Source: Porticoccaceae bacterium (GTDB lineage Bacteria > Pseudomonadota > Gammaproteobacteria > Pseudomonadales > Porticoccaceae). From it: a DNA stretch of 9,262 bases. The notes beneath the pieces are model-generated. The model had not been told where the DNA came from, did no database searches, and saw only the letters and a list, made by a program, of their open reading frames with translations. Shown piece by piece: positions 1 through 6,197 of the stretch. Position 1 is the first letter of the stretch. Every line of letters begins with the position of its first letter. Made by a program: the position numbers and the translations under genes. The DNA lies in assembly GCA_003491845.1 (NCBI GenBank), contig DNBN01000146.1, positions 1-9,262 on the forward strand, given 5' to 3'.

Positions 1-262
1 GCATAACGGCACCGCTAATAGCTAGGATCGCTCCAACCAGAAAAGCTAATATGATTCGAGGCAATCGAATATCAAAGATCACGGCGGATAAATAATCATC
101 TTTGATAGGCGCACCTGCTTGGCCTAGCACCAAATTCATGGTTCTTTGAATAATGGCGCTCACCGGAATATCAATTGTTCCCACACTCAGCGCAGCCAGC
201 ACTACAATGGGTAGCAGTACCCATAGAAGCTTAGAAAGAGCTGAGGCTGTTAAACCACGCAA
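1..262 (-). CDS. btuC: FecCD/BtuC-family cobalamin ABC transporter permease, N-terminal part (runs off the left edge)
   Basis: Inner-membrane permease that would move cobalamin from the periplasm to the cytoplasm together with a BtuD-type ATPase, which lies outside the window. About 87 residues are present. They begin with a short basic/polar stretch, then a hydrophobic first membrane segment (LLWVLLPIVVLAALSVG), then the family signature DIRLPRIILAFLVGAILA-SGAVM typical of FecCD/BtuC proteins. The start is a TTG at 262-260. An in-frame TAA (the cobO stop codon) lies immediately upstream, so no earlier start is possible and no ATG occurs until well past the first membrane helix. An AAGG upstream within the end of cobO may serve as a distant ribosome site, but translational coupling to cobO is more likely. 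The family call is firm. Cobalamin as substrate is inferred from the neighbouring btuF, cobO and btuB, since iron-siderophore permeases share the same fold. Confidence 0.88.
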   Translation of the reverse strand, partial: MRGLTASALSKLLWVLLPIVVLAALSVGTIDIPVSAIIQRTMNLVLGQAGAPIKDDYLSAVIFDIRLPRIILAFLVGAILAISGAVM

Positions 263-877
263 TTAAAAATCCACACCTTTTCGTGCTTTTATACCATCGT
301 GGTAAGCATGCTTTATATCTTTCACTTCGGACACAGTATCTGCTAATTCTCTTATAGCCTTACCTCCTCCGCGCCCAGTTAATACAACGCTTTGATTAGC
401 TGGGCGAGACCTAATTGCATTAAGTACTCGATCTTCATCAAGATATTTAAAACTAAGCATATAAGTGACTTCGTCCATAACCACTAAATGATAGCTAGGA
501 TCTTTGAGCATCGGCTCGACAAATGCCCAGGTTTTTTCCGCTGCAGCCATATCACCAGAGCGGTCTTGAGTATCCCAAGTGAACCCGGTACCCATTTGAT
601 AAAAATCAACCTCAGGTAAATGATTTTTCAAATACAACTCTTCTCCAGACAGTTGCTCACCTTTAATAAATTGGACCACTCCAACACGATATCCGTAGCC
701 AAGCGCCCGCAAGACCATACCAAATGCGGAACTGGTCTTACCTTTTCCATCACCGGTAAGCAATATAGCTACACCGCGCTCTTCATCAGCTGATGCAATT
801 TTGGCATCAATATTTTCTTTTTGTTTTTGCATCTTCTTTTTATGCGTTTGATCTTTTTGTGCTATATCGTCAGTCAT
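263..877 (-). CDS. cobO: Cob(I)yrinic acid a,c-diamide / corrinoid adenosyltransferase (CobA/CobO/BtuR type)
   Basis: Cytoplasmic enzyme that transfers the 5'-deoxyadenosyl group of ATP to the cobalt of reduced corrinoids, giving adenosylcobalamin or its precursor. The 204-residue protein has the usual length. After a basic, lysine-rich N-terminus it carries the unusual P-loop GDGKGKTS (residues 42-49), the GTGFTW segment (96-101), a Walker-B-like LVVMDEVTY (131-139), LTGRG (166-170) and the conserved C-terminal GIKARKGVDF. All are characteristic of the CobA/BtuR family rather than the PduO or EutT adenosyltransferases. The ATG at 877 has an AGAGG ribosome site lying inside the last two sense codons of btuF. 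The gene starts 7 nt after btuF and its stop codon abuts the TTG of btuC, so the three are probably one operon. Here the enzyme would convert imported B12 to the coenzyme form. The symbol btuR is used for the same family. Confidence 0.95.
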   Translation of the reverse strand: MTDDIAQKDQTHKKKMQKQKENIDAKIASADEERGVAILLTGDGKGKTSSAFGMVLRALGYGYRVGVVQFIKGEQLSGEELYLKNHLPEVDFYQMGTGFTWDTQDRSGDMAAAEKTWAFVEPMLKDPSYHLVVMDEVTYMLSFKYLDEDRVLNAIRSRPANQSVVLTGRGGGKAIRELADTVSEVKDIKHAYHDGIKARKGVDF

Positions 878-884
878 TTTAATA

Positions 885-1811
885 TTAACCTCTAGAATTT
901 AATTTTATCGCCGACGGTAATCCCTCGGGCAATTCATGAATAGTTGGGTGCAGGGTATGAGCCATAATTTCTAAGGCATCCACCAATCTTGGTCCGGGTC
1001 GGCTGAAATAGGCATTACCATCGACTAGAAAAACTGCGGTACCTACGGCCTCATGTAGTTCCTTGAAGCTATCTAGTGCCAAAAATGCGTCGACATCCTG
1101 CATAGACCGTTGAATATCAAAACCGCACAAGGCAATAAAAATAATCTCAGGTTCTGCTGCGATTAACTGTTCCCACGTGCGACGCTGGGATGGCTCTTTC
1201 TGCGCGCCAAAACAGGGTATTCCTCCTGCCAGATCAATAATTTCGGGGCTCCAATGACCACCGTCAAACAGCGGCTCTAGCCAGTCTAATAAAGCAACAC
1301 GTGGCCTCAATCGACGATCTACAATTGCTGACCGCTGCGCGACAGTATCTATACGATAACGTAAATTGGCCTTATAACGTTGCCCCTTATCCACACAGTT
1401 TGCCGCTTGAGCTACTAAATCTACAGTCTCTAATACATCCTCCAAACAAATCGGCTCAAGATTAATCACCACAGGATTACCCGATAAACTTCCAACAGCC
1501 CTGGCAACCTCATTTCCAGAAACAGCACAGACATCACACAATGCTTGAGTGACAATAAGGTCTGGATTTAATCTCTGTAAGACGTCGGCATCCAATGCAT
1601 AAAGAGCAGCATCTTGAGTAAGCTGTTCGGTCACTAAAATATCGATTGTAGCGCTGTCTAGCCCCTCGGGAATAAGCGAACTGGTGAGGATTGGCAGCCC
1701 AACCACAGAGTTAGGAAAATCACATTCATGGGACACTCCAACTAATTGATCGCGTAATCCAAGACCACAAACTAGTTCAGTTGCACTGGGCAACAACGAG
1801 ACTATTCGCAT
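885..1811 (-). CDS. btuF: BtuF-like cobalamin-binding protein (ABC substrate-binding fold, no signal peptide)
   Basis: Corrinoid-binding protein of the BtuF/TroA-like (COG0614) substrate-binding fold, expected to hand cobalamin to the BtuC permease. The 308-residue protein starts straight into the first beta strand with MRIVSLLPSATELVCGLGL. It continues with SHECDFP (27-33), a TQALCDVCAVS segment with a CxxC pair (C92, C95), and a second lobe around DWLEPLFDGGHWSPE (about 175-189), all typical of the cobalamin-binding branch. A canonical AAGGAGG lies 7 nt before the ATG (1819-1825), fixing the start and leaving no room for an N-terminal export signal. This is odd for a protein that should be periplasmic. 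Signal-less members of this family are common in Proteobacteria, so it may be genuine: a cytoplasmic corrinoid binder, or export by another route. It lies 196 nt downstream of btuB, beyond a stem-loop, and is followed after 7 nt by cobO. Confidence 0.87.
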   Translation of the reverse strand: MRIVSLLPSATELVCGLGLRDQLVGVSHECDFPNSVVGLPILTSSLIPEGLDSATIDILVTEQLTQDAALYALDADVLQRLNPDLIVTQALCDVCAVSGNEVARAVGSLSGNPVVINLEPICLEDVLETVDLVAQAANCVDKGQRYKANLRYRIDTVAQRSAIVDRRLRPRVALLDWLEPLFDGGHWSPEIIDLAGGIPCFGAQKEPSQRRTWEQLIAAEPEIIFIALCGFDIQRSMQDVDAFLALDSFKELHEAVGTAVFLVDGNAYFSRPGPRLVDALEIMAHTLHPTIHELPEGLPSAIKLNSRG

Positions 1812-1818
1812 ACCAAGG

Positions 1819-1825
1819 CCTCCTT
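1819..1825 (-). promoter_or_regulatory. Strong Shine-Dalgarno site of btuF
   Basis: AAGGAGG on the minus strand with 7 nt to the ATG at 1811. It is a near-perfect match to the anti-Shine-Dalgarno sequence and is the main evidence that btuF begins at MRIVSLLPS, without a signal peptide. Confidence 0.85.
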
Positions 1826-1930
1826 ATTTCTTTTTACAGATCTTGCAAATATTAAACAATATCATTTGATAAAGTTTTAGTAGAAAAATGGTGATTCTAC
1901 CCTCTGCCACCTCAACTAAACCGGCGCACT

Positions 1931-1977
1931 AAAAAAACACGACATTTGGCATGAAACACGATAAGGTTCATGCCAAA
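1931..1977 (-). terminator. Stem-loop with downstream T-tract after btuB (probable terminator or attenuator)
   Basis: Starting 30 nt past the btuB stop codon, the minus strand holds a perfect 11-bp inverted repeat (TTTGGCATGAA at 1967-1977 and its complement at 1945-1955) with an 11-nt loop. Seven T residues follow (1931-1937), separated from the stem by 7 nt. The position fits termination of the riboswitch-controlled btuB message. The T-run is further from the stem than in a textbook intrinsic terminator, so termination may be partial and allow read-through into btuF-cobO-btuC. Confidence 0.6.
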
Positions 1978-2007
1978 CTTAGTCATGCTGATATATTTTT
2001 ATCCTAT

Positions 2008-3930
2008 TTAAAAGCTATATCTCAGACCGACATTACCACCGATACCCAATGTTTGATAACCAAACACCTCTTCATAATCGTCATCTAGAGCGTTTTCCAG
2101 TTTGACATAAATGTCTAAATTATCATTTGCCTGATAATTCATATTAATATTTACTAAAGTATGGCTTTTTAGTGTGACCACTTGAGAGGGTTCCGGAAAC
2201 GGTGGAAAGTAAACGTCCGTCTGATCTCCAGAGAACTGGATATTAGTGTTCACATGGAGATTGCCGGCGGCCTGCCAGCCCAGATTAACGCTAGCAATGT
2301 GGCGTGGCCTGCGCACCTCACGAACCTCGTCACCGCCGGTTGAATCAGTATAGGTGTAGGAAGCGGCGACAGAAATCACATCAGAGATAGTTCCAACTAA
2401 ACTTAGCTCACCACCTTGCCGATGACTCTTTTCAGTCATATTAGCCGAGGTATACGCATACGTTATTGGATCGAGGACAAAGCCATTAATTTCATTTTTA
2501 AGCTCTGCATCAAAAAGCGTTAGGGACAGCCGCAAGTCATCATTTTTAATTTGCTGATCAACGCCTACTTCCCAACTTGTAGACTCTTCAGGTATCAAAC
2601 TCGCATTACCAATAAAATTTGTATAAAAGCCAAATCTCTCAGTAAATGTTGGATTTTTAATAGCTGTTCCAACAGCACCTCTCAAGCGTACCGTGTCAGA
2701 AACCGAGTAAATTGCCTCGGATCTAAAGGTCTTTGCACTGTCAAACTCTGAGTTATCATCATAGCGAACACTTGTTGCTAGGGTGAGCTGGTCAGTAATA
2801 TCACCTCGATACTCCACAGCCAACGCATTGGTAGTGCGCATTCGATCCTGATTGGGATCATAAATCCCCCAAGATACTTCACCGCGTTGCATCCAATCTT
2901 CGGACTCACGCTCAGCCAACATAGACAAACTGCGACTACCTCGGCCCCAAGAGAATGATCCAGTATATTGATATTGATCCTTAGTAGATGCGGTCTGATT
3001 TCCCTTTGCACCATCCGCATAGGCAACATTGTCATTTTTTGCTTGGGATATGATTATTTTGTGCAGCAAGGCGCCATCTGACGAGGAAAAGTCTCCCTGT
3101 AGAGCCATTGTGCTATTAGTAAACTCTGACAATCGATCTTGGTCTTCAACAAACCCATCAAAGTCATTATCAGCATCAAACTGATTCATGCCATCTGACT
3201 CTCGATAAGAAAAAGAAAACTTAGCTTGATCAGTAGGAGCCCATCCTGACTTGAAGTTTACCGTCGTATTGCGATAACCATCATCTTCATTACCACTGCG
3301 TGAAATGTTAGCGCCCTTGGACTCTAAATGACTTACACCCAACCGCATATCAAAATTGTTGATTCTGCGTCCAATATTGAACCCACTATAATCTGTCGAC
3401 CAACTTCCAGTTTCAATAAAAAGTCCGGCACTAGAGGGCTTATCTGCGCTGCGAGTTATTATATTAACGGCACCTGCTACAGCATCACTGCCTCGCAAGG
3501 AGCTCTGAGGTCCACGAATAATTTCAACGCGTTCGATGTCAGATGCATTTAGGGTCGCCCAACTGAATTCATCACCTAACGATGGATCATTTGCCTCAAC
3601 GCCATCAATGGTTACCAGTAAATGGTTTGCCTCAGAACCGCGGACACGAATTTGTGTTTGTGATCCAAGCACGCCGACCTTGCTAACGGAGAATCCTGGC
3701 ACATCTCGAAGAACATCACTCAAGCTAACAATAGCTCTATTTTCCAATTGTTCACGATCAATAATGGTTACTGAATTGGCAGACCGTGAAGCCTCGATAG
3801 GTAACAAGGATGCAGTGACCAGAATTTCTTCTAACCCAGGCTTTTCCTCGGAGAACGCAGCGATACTATGGGTACTTAACAGCGCAGCCGAAAGCAACAA
3901 TGCTGTGACTAAATTGATATTTTGATTCAT
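2008..3930 (-). CDS. btuB: TonB-dependent vitamin B12 outer-membrane receptor
   Basis: Outer-membrane 22-strand beta-barrel receptor for cobalamin, energised by TonB-ExbBD. Of 640 residues (E. coli BtuB has 614), the first about 25 form a signal peptide (MNQNINLVTALLLSAALLST, cleavage near IAA-F). A TonB box follows (EEILVTAS, 34-41). The plug domain spans about 50-165, with QIRVRGSEANHLLVTIDG and the conserved IRGPQSSLRGSDAVAGAVNI-IT end. The barrel ends in the terminal aromatic GLRYSF needed for outer-membrane assembly. Barrel loops include NEDDGYRN (214-221) and an aspartate-rich loop at 252-264 that resembles an EF-hand calcium site; E. coli BtuB also uses loop aspartates to bind calcium. 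The ATG at 3930 has an AGAGAG ribosome site 8 nt upstream. Specificity for B12 rests on the cobalamin riboswitch in the leader and on btuF, cobO and btuC downstream. The 129-residue open frame on the opposite strand is a shadow. Confidence 0.94.
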   Translation of the reverse strand: MNQNINLVTALLLSAALLSTHSIAAFSEEKPGLEEILVTASLLPIEASRSANSVTIIDREQLENRAIVSLSDVLRDVPGFSVSKVGVLGSQTQIRVRGSEANHLLVTIDGVEANDPSLGDEFSWATLNASDIERVEIIRGPQSSLRGSDAVAGAVNIITRSADKPSSAGLFIETGSWSTDYSGFNIGRRINNFDMRLGVSHLESKGANISRSGNEDDGYRNTTVNFKSGWAPTDQAKFSFSYRESDGMNQFDADNDFDGFVEDQDRLSEFTNSTMALQGDFSSSDGALLHKIIISQAKNDNVAYADGAKGNQTASTKDQYQYTGSFSWGRGSRSLSMLAERESEDWMQRGEVSWGIYDPNQDRMRTTNALAVEYRGDITDQLTLATSVRYDDNSEFDSAKTFRSEAIYSVSDTVRLRGAVGTAIKNPTFTERFGFYTNFIGNASLIPEESTSWEVGVDQQIKNDDLRLSLTLFDAELKNEINGFVLDPITYAYTSANMTEKSHRQGGELSLVGTISDVISVAASYTYTDSTGGDEVREVRRPRHIASVNLGWQAAGNLHVNTNIQFSGDQTDVYFPPFPEPSQVVTLKSHTLVNINMNYQANDNLDIYVKLENALDDDYEEVFGYQTLGIGGNVGLRYSF

Positions 3931-3938
3931 TATTTTGA

Positions 3939-3984
3939 CTCTCTACAGCTCACACCCGAGCAATTAAATGTACTTTACGGAGAG
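3939..3984 (-). promoter_or_regulatory. btuB ribosome-binding site with a possible sequestering sequence
   Basis: The btuB ribosome site AGAGAG (3939-3944) lies 8 nt before the ATG. A complementary CUCUC occurs in the leader RNA about 36 nt upstream (3980-3984) and could pair with GAGAG to hide it. The complementarity is seen in the sequence. That it acts as the translational switch of the riboswitch is inference, because the helix is only 5 bp with a large loop. Confidence 0.4.
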
Positions 3985-4001
3985 CATAGAAAAGGCAGAG
4001 G

Positions 4002-4041
4002 GACAGAGACTGTCAATCAGCACAAGACCGCACCCCGCGGT
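4002..4041 (-). promoter_or_regulatory. Riboswitch expression platform: L13 kissing hairpin and a second hairpin
   Basis: Just 3' of P1 the RNA forms a hairpin, ACCGC-GGGGU-GCGGU (4027-4041). Its GGGG loop is complementary to the CCCCC of the aptamer (4159-4163), as expected for the L5-L13 kissing interaction of class I cobalamin riboswitches. A second small hairpin, GACAG-UCU-CUGUC (4002-4014), follows and is trailed by UUUU at 3990-3993. The CUGUC in the 3' strand of P1 (4055-4059) could pair with GACAG at 4010-4014 instead, making P1 and this hairpin depend on each other. Whether control acts on termination or translation cannot be settled from sequence alone. Confidence 0.6.
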
Positions 4042-4050
4042 TTGTCTGCA

Positions 4051-4240
4051 TAGCGACAGGCCGGTCTCCGGACTCATAAGTGAGCATTCACTCTATTTGG
4101 CAACCTTCCCATGCAAAGCACAGTGGTACTACTACCAAACATTCTTATTTACCGTTGCGGGGGCAGTATCGGATTAGCATTGACCAAGGTCATAAGGCGC
4201 ACCAATTTCCCGTTTAACTTTCAGCTAAAATATGTCGCTA
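4051..4240 (-). ncRNA. Cobalamin (B12) riboswitch upstream of btuB
   Basis: The leader contains the standard blocks of the class I cobalamin riboswitch in order on the minus strand: GGGAAATTGGTG (near 4201-4213), CTAATCCGATACTG (4163-4177), GCCCCCGCAACGGTAA (about 4149-4164), CACTGTGC with GCATGGGAAGGT (about 4102-4126), and the B12 box, read as GAGTCCGGAGACCGGCCTGT (4056-4075). The P1 closing stem is visible: TAGCGACA at 4233-4240 is perfectly complementary to TGTCGCTA at 4051-4058. Binding of adenosyl- or another cobalamin should stabilise P1 and reduce btuB expression. The ATG lies about 120 nt downstream of P1. No second copy is present ahead of btuF. Confidence 0.96.
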
Positions 4241-4272
4241 GCGTCAAGAACCTGTTGCCGAAGCAAGCAGTC

Positions 4273-4301
4273 ACACTAAACCTCGGATGGCGAGATGTCA
4301 A
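4273..4301 (-). promoter_or_regulatory. Putative sigma70 promoter for the riboswitch-btuB transcript
   Basis: A perfect -35 TTGACA (4296-4301) is followed after 17 nt by TAGTGT (4273-4278), a weak -10. The start of transcription would be near 4266, about 25 nt before the 5' strand of riboswitch P1 at 4240, where a leader should begin. The strong -35 with ideal spacing supports it; the poor -10 keeps it provisional. Confidence 0.5.
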
Positions 4302-4632
4302 ACAACTTTAAAAATAAATCAACATTGATCATTATCTTGACAAACTTAATCAACGAGACGGATAAATTCTTGTAACTCTGATCAAAGTATCTTAGCAACA
4401 GATATGCAATTCACCTATGAGACACTATTTTTGGAGCATCGTTGGCCTGCTCAAGAACTTTGTTTAACAAAGCTTTTCAAGCTTAACCAACATTGAAGGA
4501 TGTTATTTGCTGATTAAAAGAGTATTTTAAGCTAACTGGACAACGTGCTCTGGATCTGAGGGTCGCCGTCTAACATTGATACAGATACAGTTTTTTTGCT
4601 AACGATAAACAGCTCCTCATATTAATAATCGC
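4302..4632. other. Intergenic stretch with no convincing gene (between radA 3' end and the btuB promoter)
   Basis: About 330 bases, A+T-rich, with stops in all frames at short intervals. It holds a 15-nt near-palindrome (CTTTGTT-T-AACAAAG, 4458-4472), two AAGCTT copies separated by 3 nt just after it (4472-4486 region), a 5-bp stem around a GAAGG loop (4489-4505 region) and a run of seven T on the plus strand (4591-4597) without a preceding GC-rich stem. No clear intrinsic terminator for radA was found. A 30-codon plus-strand frame at 4404 lacks a ribosome site. Nothing here can be assigned a function. Confidence 0.5.
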
Positions 4633-6003
4633 TTAATACAATGCCTCAAGAGCCTCGGTTACCTTACGCACAGCAACCACATTCATCCCTTTAATTGGCT
4701 GCTTGGGCATGTTGCCTGCAGGTACAATCGCACGACTAAAACCATGCTTAGCAGCTTCACGTAGGCGCTCTTGGCCATTCGCGACTGGGCGAATTTCACC
4801 GGCCAACCCGACTTCGCCAAACACGACCAAATCTTTAGGCAATGGCTTATCTCTGAAACTAGAAATTACTGAAAGCATCAAGGCTAAATCAGCGCTAGTC
4901 TCTATTACCTTCACACCACCAACGATGTTTACAAATACATCTTGATCACCCACAGAAATACCGCCGTGACGATGAAGCACAGCAAGTAGCATAGATAGAC
5001 GATTGTGATCCAACCCCACCGTTACTCGTCGCGGATTACCTAAGTGACTATCATCAACCAATGCCTGAAGTTCTACCAATAGTGGCCTGGTACCTTCCCA
5101 AATCACCATAACAATACTTCCTGATGACACCTCCTCTCCACGTTGAAGGAAAATAGCCGAGGGGTTGGGTACCTCACGTAAACCCTTATCTGTCATAGCA
5201 AAAACACCCAGCTCATTGACAGCTCCAAAACGGTTTTTGTGGCTGCGCAACGTCCTAAATTGGCTATCACTAGAACCCTCAAGCATCAGCGAGCAGTCAA
5301 TCATATGCTCCAACACCTTAGGACCCGCAAGTGAGCCGTCCTTGGTAACGTGCCCCACCATAATCAAAACAGTACCGCTCTGCTTGGCAAATCGTACCAA
5401 CATTGCAGCACTCTCTCTAACTTGAGAAACACTGCCAGGCGCTGAGGCAACCTCCTCGAGATGCATAACTTGAATAGAATCCACCACCAAAATTTTGGGT
5501 TGCTTTTGTTTAGCAATACTACACACTGTCTCGACTGAGGTTTCTGCCATAATTTTAAGTTTGTCAGCGGGTAAGCCCAAACGATTTGCTCGCATAGCCA
5601 CCTGCTGAGGTGACTCTTCACCGGTAACATAAAGTGCACTGTTGAGGTTGGCCATCGAACACAAGGTCTGCAACAATAGAGTACTTTTTCCTGCGCCTGG
5701 TTCACCGCCTAAAAGCACACAGGATCCAGGAACAAAGCCGCCACCAAGGACTAAGTCCAACTCACCTGTACCGGAACTAATCCTAGGGATTTCATCAAGA
5801 GTAATATCTGCAAGGGTCTTAACCGCACTATCTACGTCACCGGCAAATCCAGAACGCAACATTGTTCCACCTCTTGCAGGACTACCTAGGCGCACTTCTG
5901 ATAAGGTATTCCAGGCGCTACACTCACTACATTGTCCTTGCCACTTACGATAATCTGCACCGCAATCATTACATACATAAGCAGATTTAGTTTTTCCAAC
6001 CAT
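4633..6003 (-). CDS. radA: DNA repair protein RadA (Sms), branch-migration helicase
   Basis: Cytoplasmic RecA-like hexameric ATPase that acts with RecA in branch migration and processing of recombination intermediates. From the chosen start the protein has 456 residues (E. coli RadA 460). Domains in order: a zinc finger with C11-C14-C25-C28 in the typical VCNDCGADYRKWQGQCSEC context; an ATPase core with Walker A GEPGAGKST (100-108), Walker B ILVVDSIQ (171-178) and the RadA-specific KNRFG motif (256-260); and a C-terminal Lon-protease-like domain (about 285-456) with FVNIVGGVKVIETSADLA and VVFGEVGLAGEIRPV. The open frame extends 13 codons further to 6042. The ATG at 6003 is preferred because a GAGGGTG ribosome site lies just upstream and homologues begin at the equivalent of MVGKTKSAYVC. 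A LexA box lies 39 nt upstream, so SOS induction is likely. Confidence 0.97.
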   Translation of the reverse strand: MVGKTKSAYVCNDCGADYRKWQGQCSECSAWNTLSEVRLGSPARGGTMLRSGFAGDVDSAVKTLADITLDEIPRISSGTGELDLVLGGGFVPGSCVLLGGEPGAGKSTLLLQTLCSMANLNSALYVTGEESPQQVAMRANRLGLPADKLKIMAETSVETVCSIAKQKQPKILVVDSIQVMHLEEVASAPGSVSQVRESAAMLVRFAKQSGTVLIMVGHVTKDGSLAGPKVLEHMIDCSLMLEGSSDSQFRTLRSHKNRFGAVNELGVFAMTDKGLREVPNPSAIFLQRGEEVSSGSIVMVIWEGTRPLLVELQALVDDSHLGNPRRVTVGLDHNRLSMLLAVLHRHGGISVGDQDVFVNIVGGVKVIETSADLALMLSVISSFRDKPLPKDLVVFGEVGLAGEIRPVANGQERLREAAKHGFSRAIVPAGNMPKQPIKGMNVVAVRKVTEALEALY

Positions 6004-6042
6004 CGCAACACCCTCAAACTTTAATACCATATTTAAGCGCAT

Positions 6043-6062
6043 TACTGTTGTTATGTACAGTA
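6043..6062. promoter_or_regulatory. LexA (SOS) box in the radA / dnaT-like divergent region
   Basis: TACTGT-TGTTATGT-ACAGTA is an exact match to the conserved outer positions of the gammaproteobacterial LexA operator (TACTGT-N8-ACAGTA) with an A/T-rich centre. It overlaps the likely radA -10 element TATACT (minus strand, 6059-6064), a classic position for repression. It lies 39 nt before the radA ATG and 135 nt before the divergent ATG at 6198. Twelve fixed positions make a chance occurrence in a window this size improbable. Confidence 0.85.
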
Positions 6063-6064
6063 TA
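6059..6064 (-). promoter_or_regulatory. Putative radA -10 element
   Basis: TATACT on the minus strand matches the sigma70 -10 consensus at five of six positions and shares bases with the LexA box. Transcription would begin about 50 nt before the radA ATG. No good -35 is seen at 16-18 nt spacing, so the call depends mainly on its overlap with the operator. Confidence 0.4.
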
Positions 6065-6145
6065 AAGAAGGTATCGTGCTACTTCTTTTGGATTATCATA
6101 GCCAACCGGAATCGCGGGTAATTTGAAACTGTAGGATGATCGAAA

Positions 6146-6175
6146 TTGCCAGTAGGTTTATCTCGTTCCGACAAT
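6146..6175 (+). promoter_or_regulatory. Weak candidate promoter for the dnaT-like operon
   Basis: TTGCCA (6146-6151, five of six -35 matches) is followed after 18 nt by GACAAT (6170-6175, four of six -10 matches). A start near 6182 would leave a short leader of about 15 nt before the ATG at 6198, which has only a poor ribosome site. Other arrangements are possible. Confidence 0.25.
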
Positions 6176-6197
6176 CGCTTTCTGATAAAGTGTTGGT

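Noticed and set aside
1812..2007. Possible second cobalamin riboswitch ahead of btuF
   Set aside because: No B12 box or GCAACGGTAA-like block is present, and the stretch is too short once the stem-loop is taken out.
3536..3925. 129-codon plus-strand open frame opposite btuB
   Set aside because: Antisense to the strongly supported signal peptide and plug domain of btuB; composition looks like a shadow and it has no ribosome site.
3968..4311. Two plus-strand frames across the btuB leader
   Set aside because: They run antisense through the riboswitch aptamer and its conserved blocks, so the RNA element explains the sequence better.
4336..4368. Plus-strand TTGACA with ATAAAT as a promoter
   Set aside because: Spacing is about 19-20 nt to a poor -10, and no gene lies downstream on that strand.
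4404..4496. Plus-strand 30-codon frame starting MQFTYETLF
   Set aside because: No ribosome site, no promoter close by, no recognised similarity, and it lies in an otherwise gene-free A+T-rich stretch.
4585..4600. Run of seven T on the plus strand as an intrinsic terminator
   Set aside because: No GC-rich stem precedes it, and no plus-strand gene ends upstream.
5364..5953. Open frames of about 100-113 codons on both strands inside radA
   Set aside because: They overlap the Walker A/B core of radA and resemble no known family.
6004..6042. radA N-terminal extension of 13 codons with a start at 6042
   Set aside because: It has no ribosome site, overlaps the edge of the LexA box region, and RadA homologues begin at the equivalent of the ATG at 6003, which has GAGGGTG just upstream.
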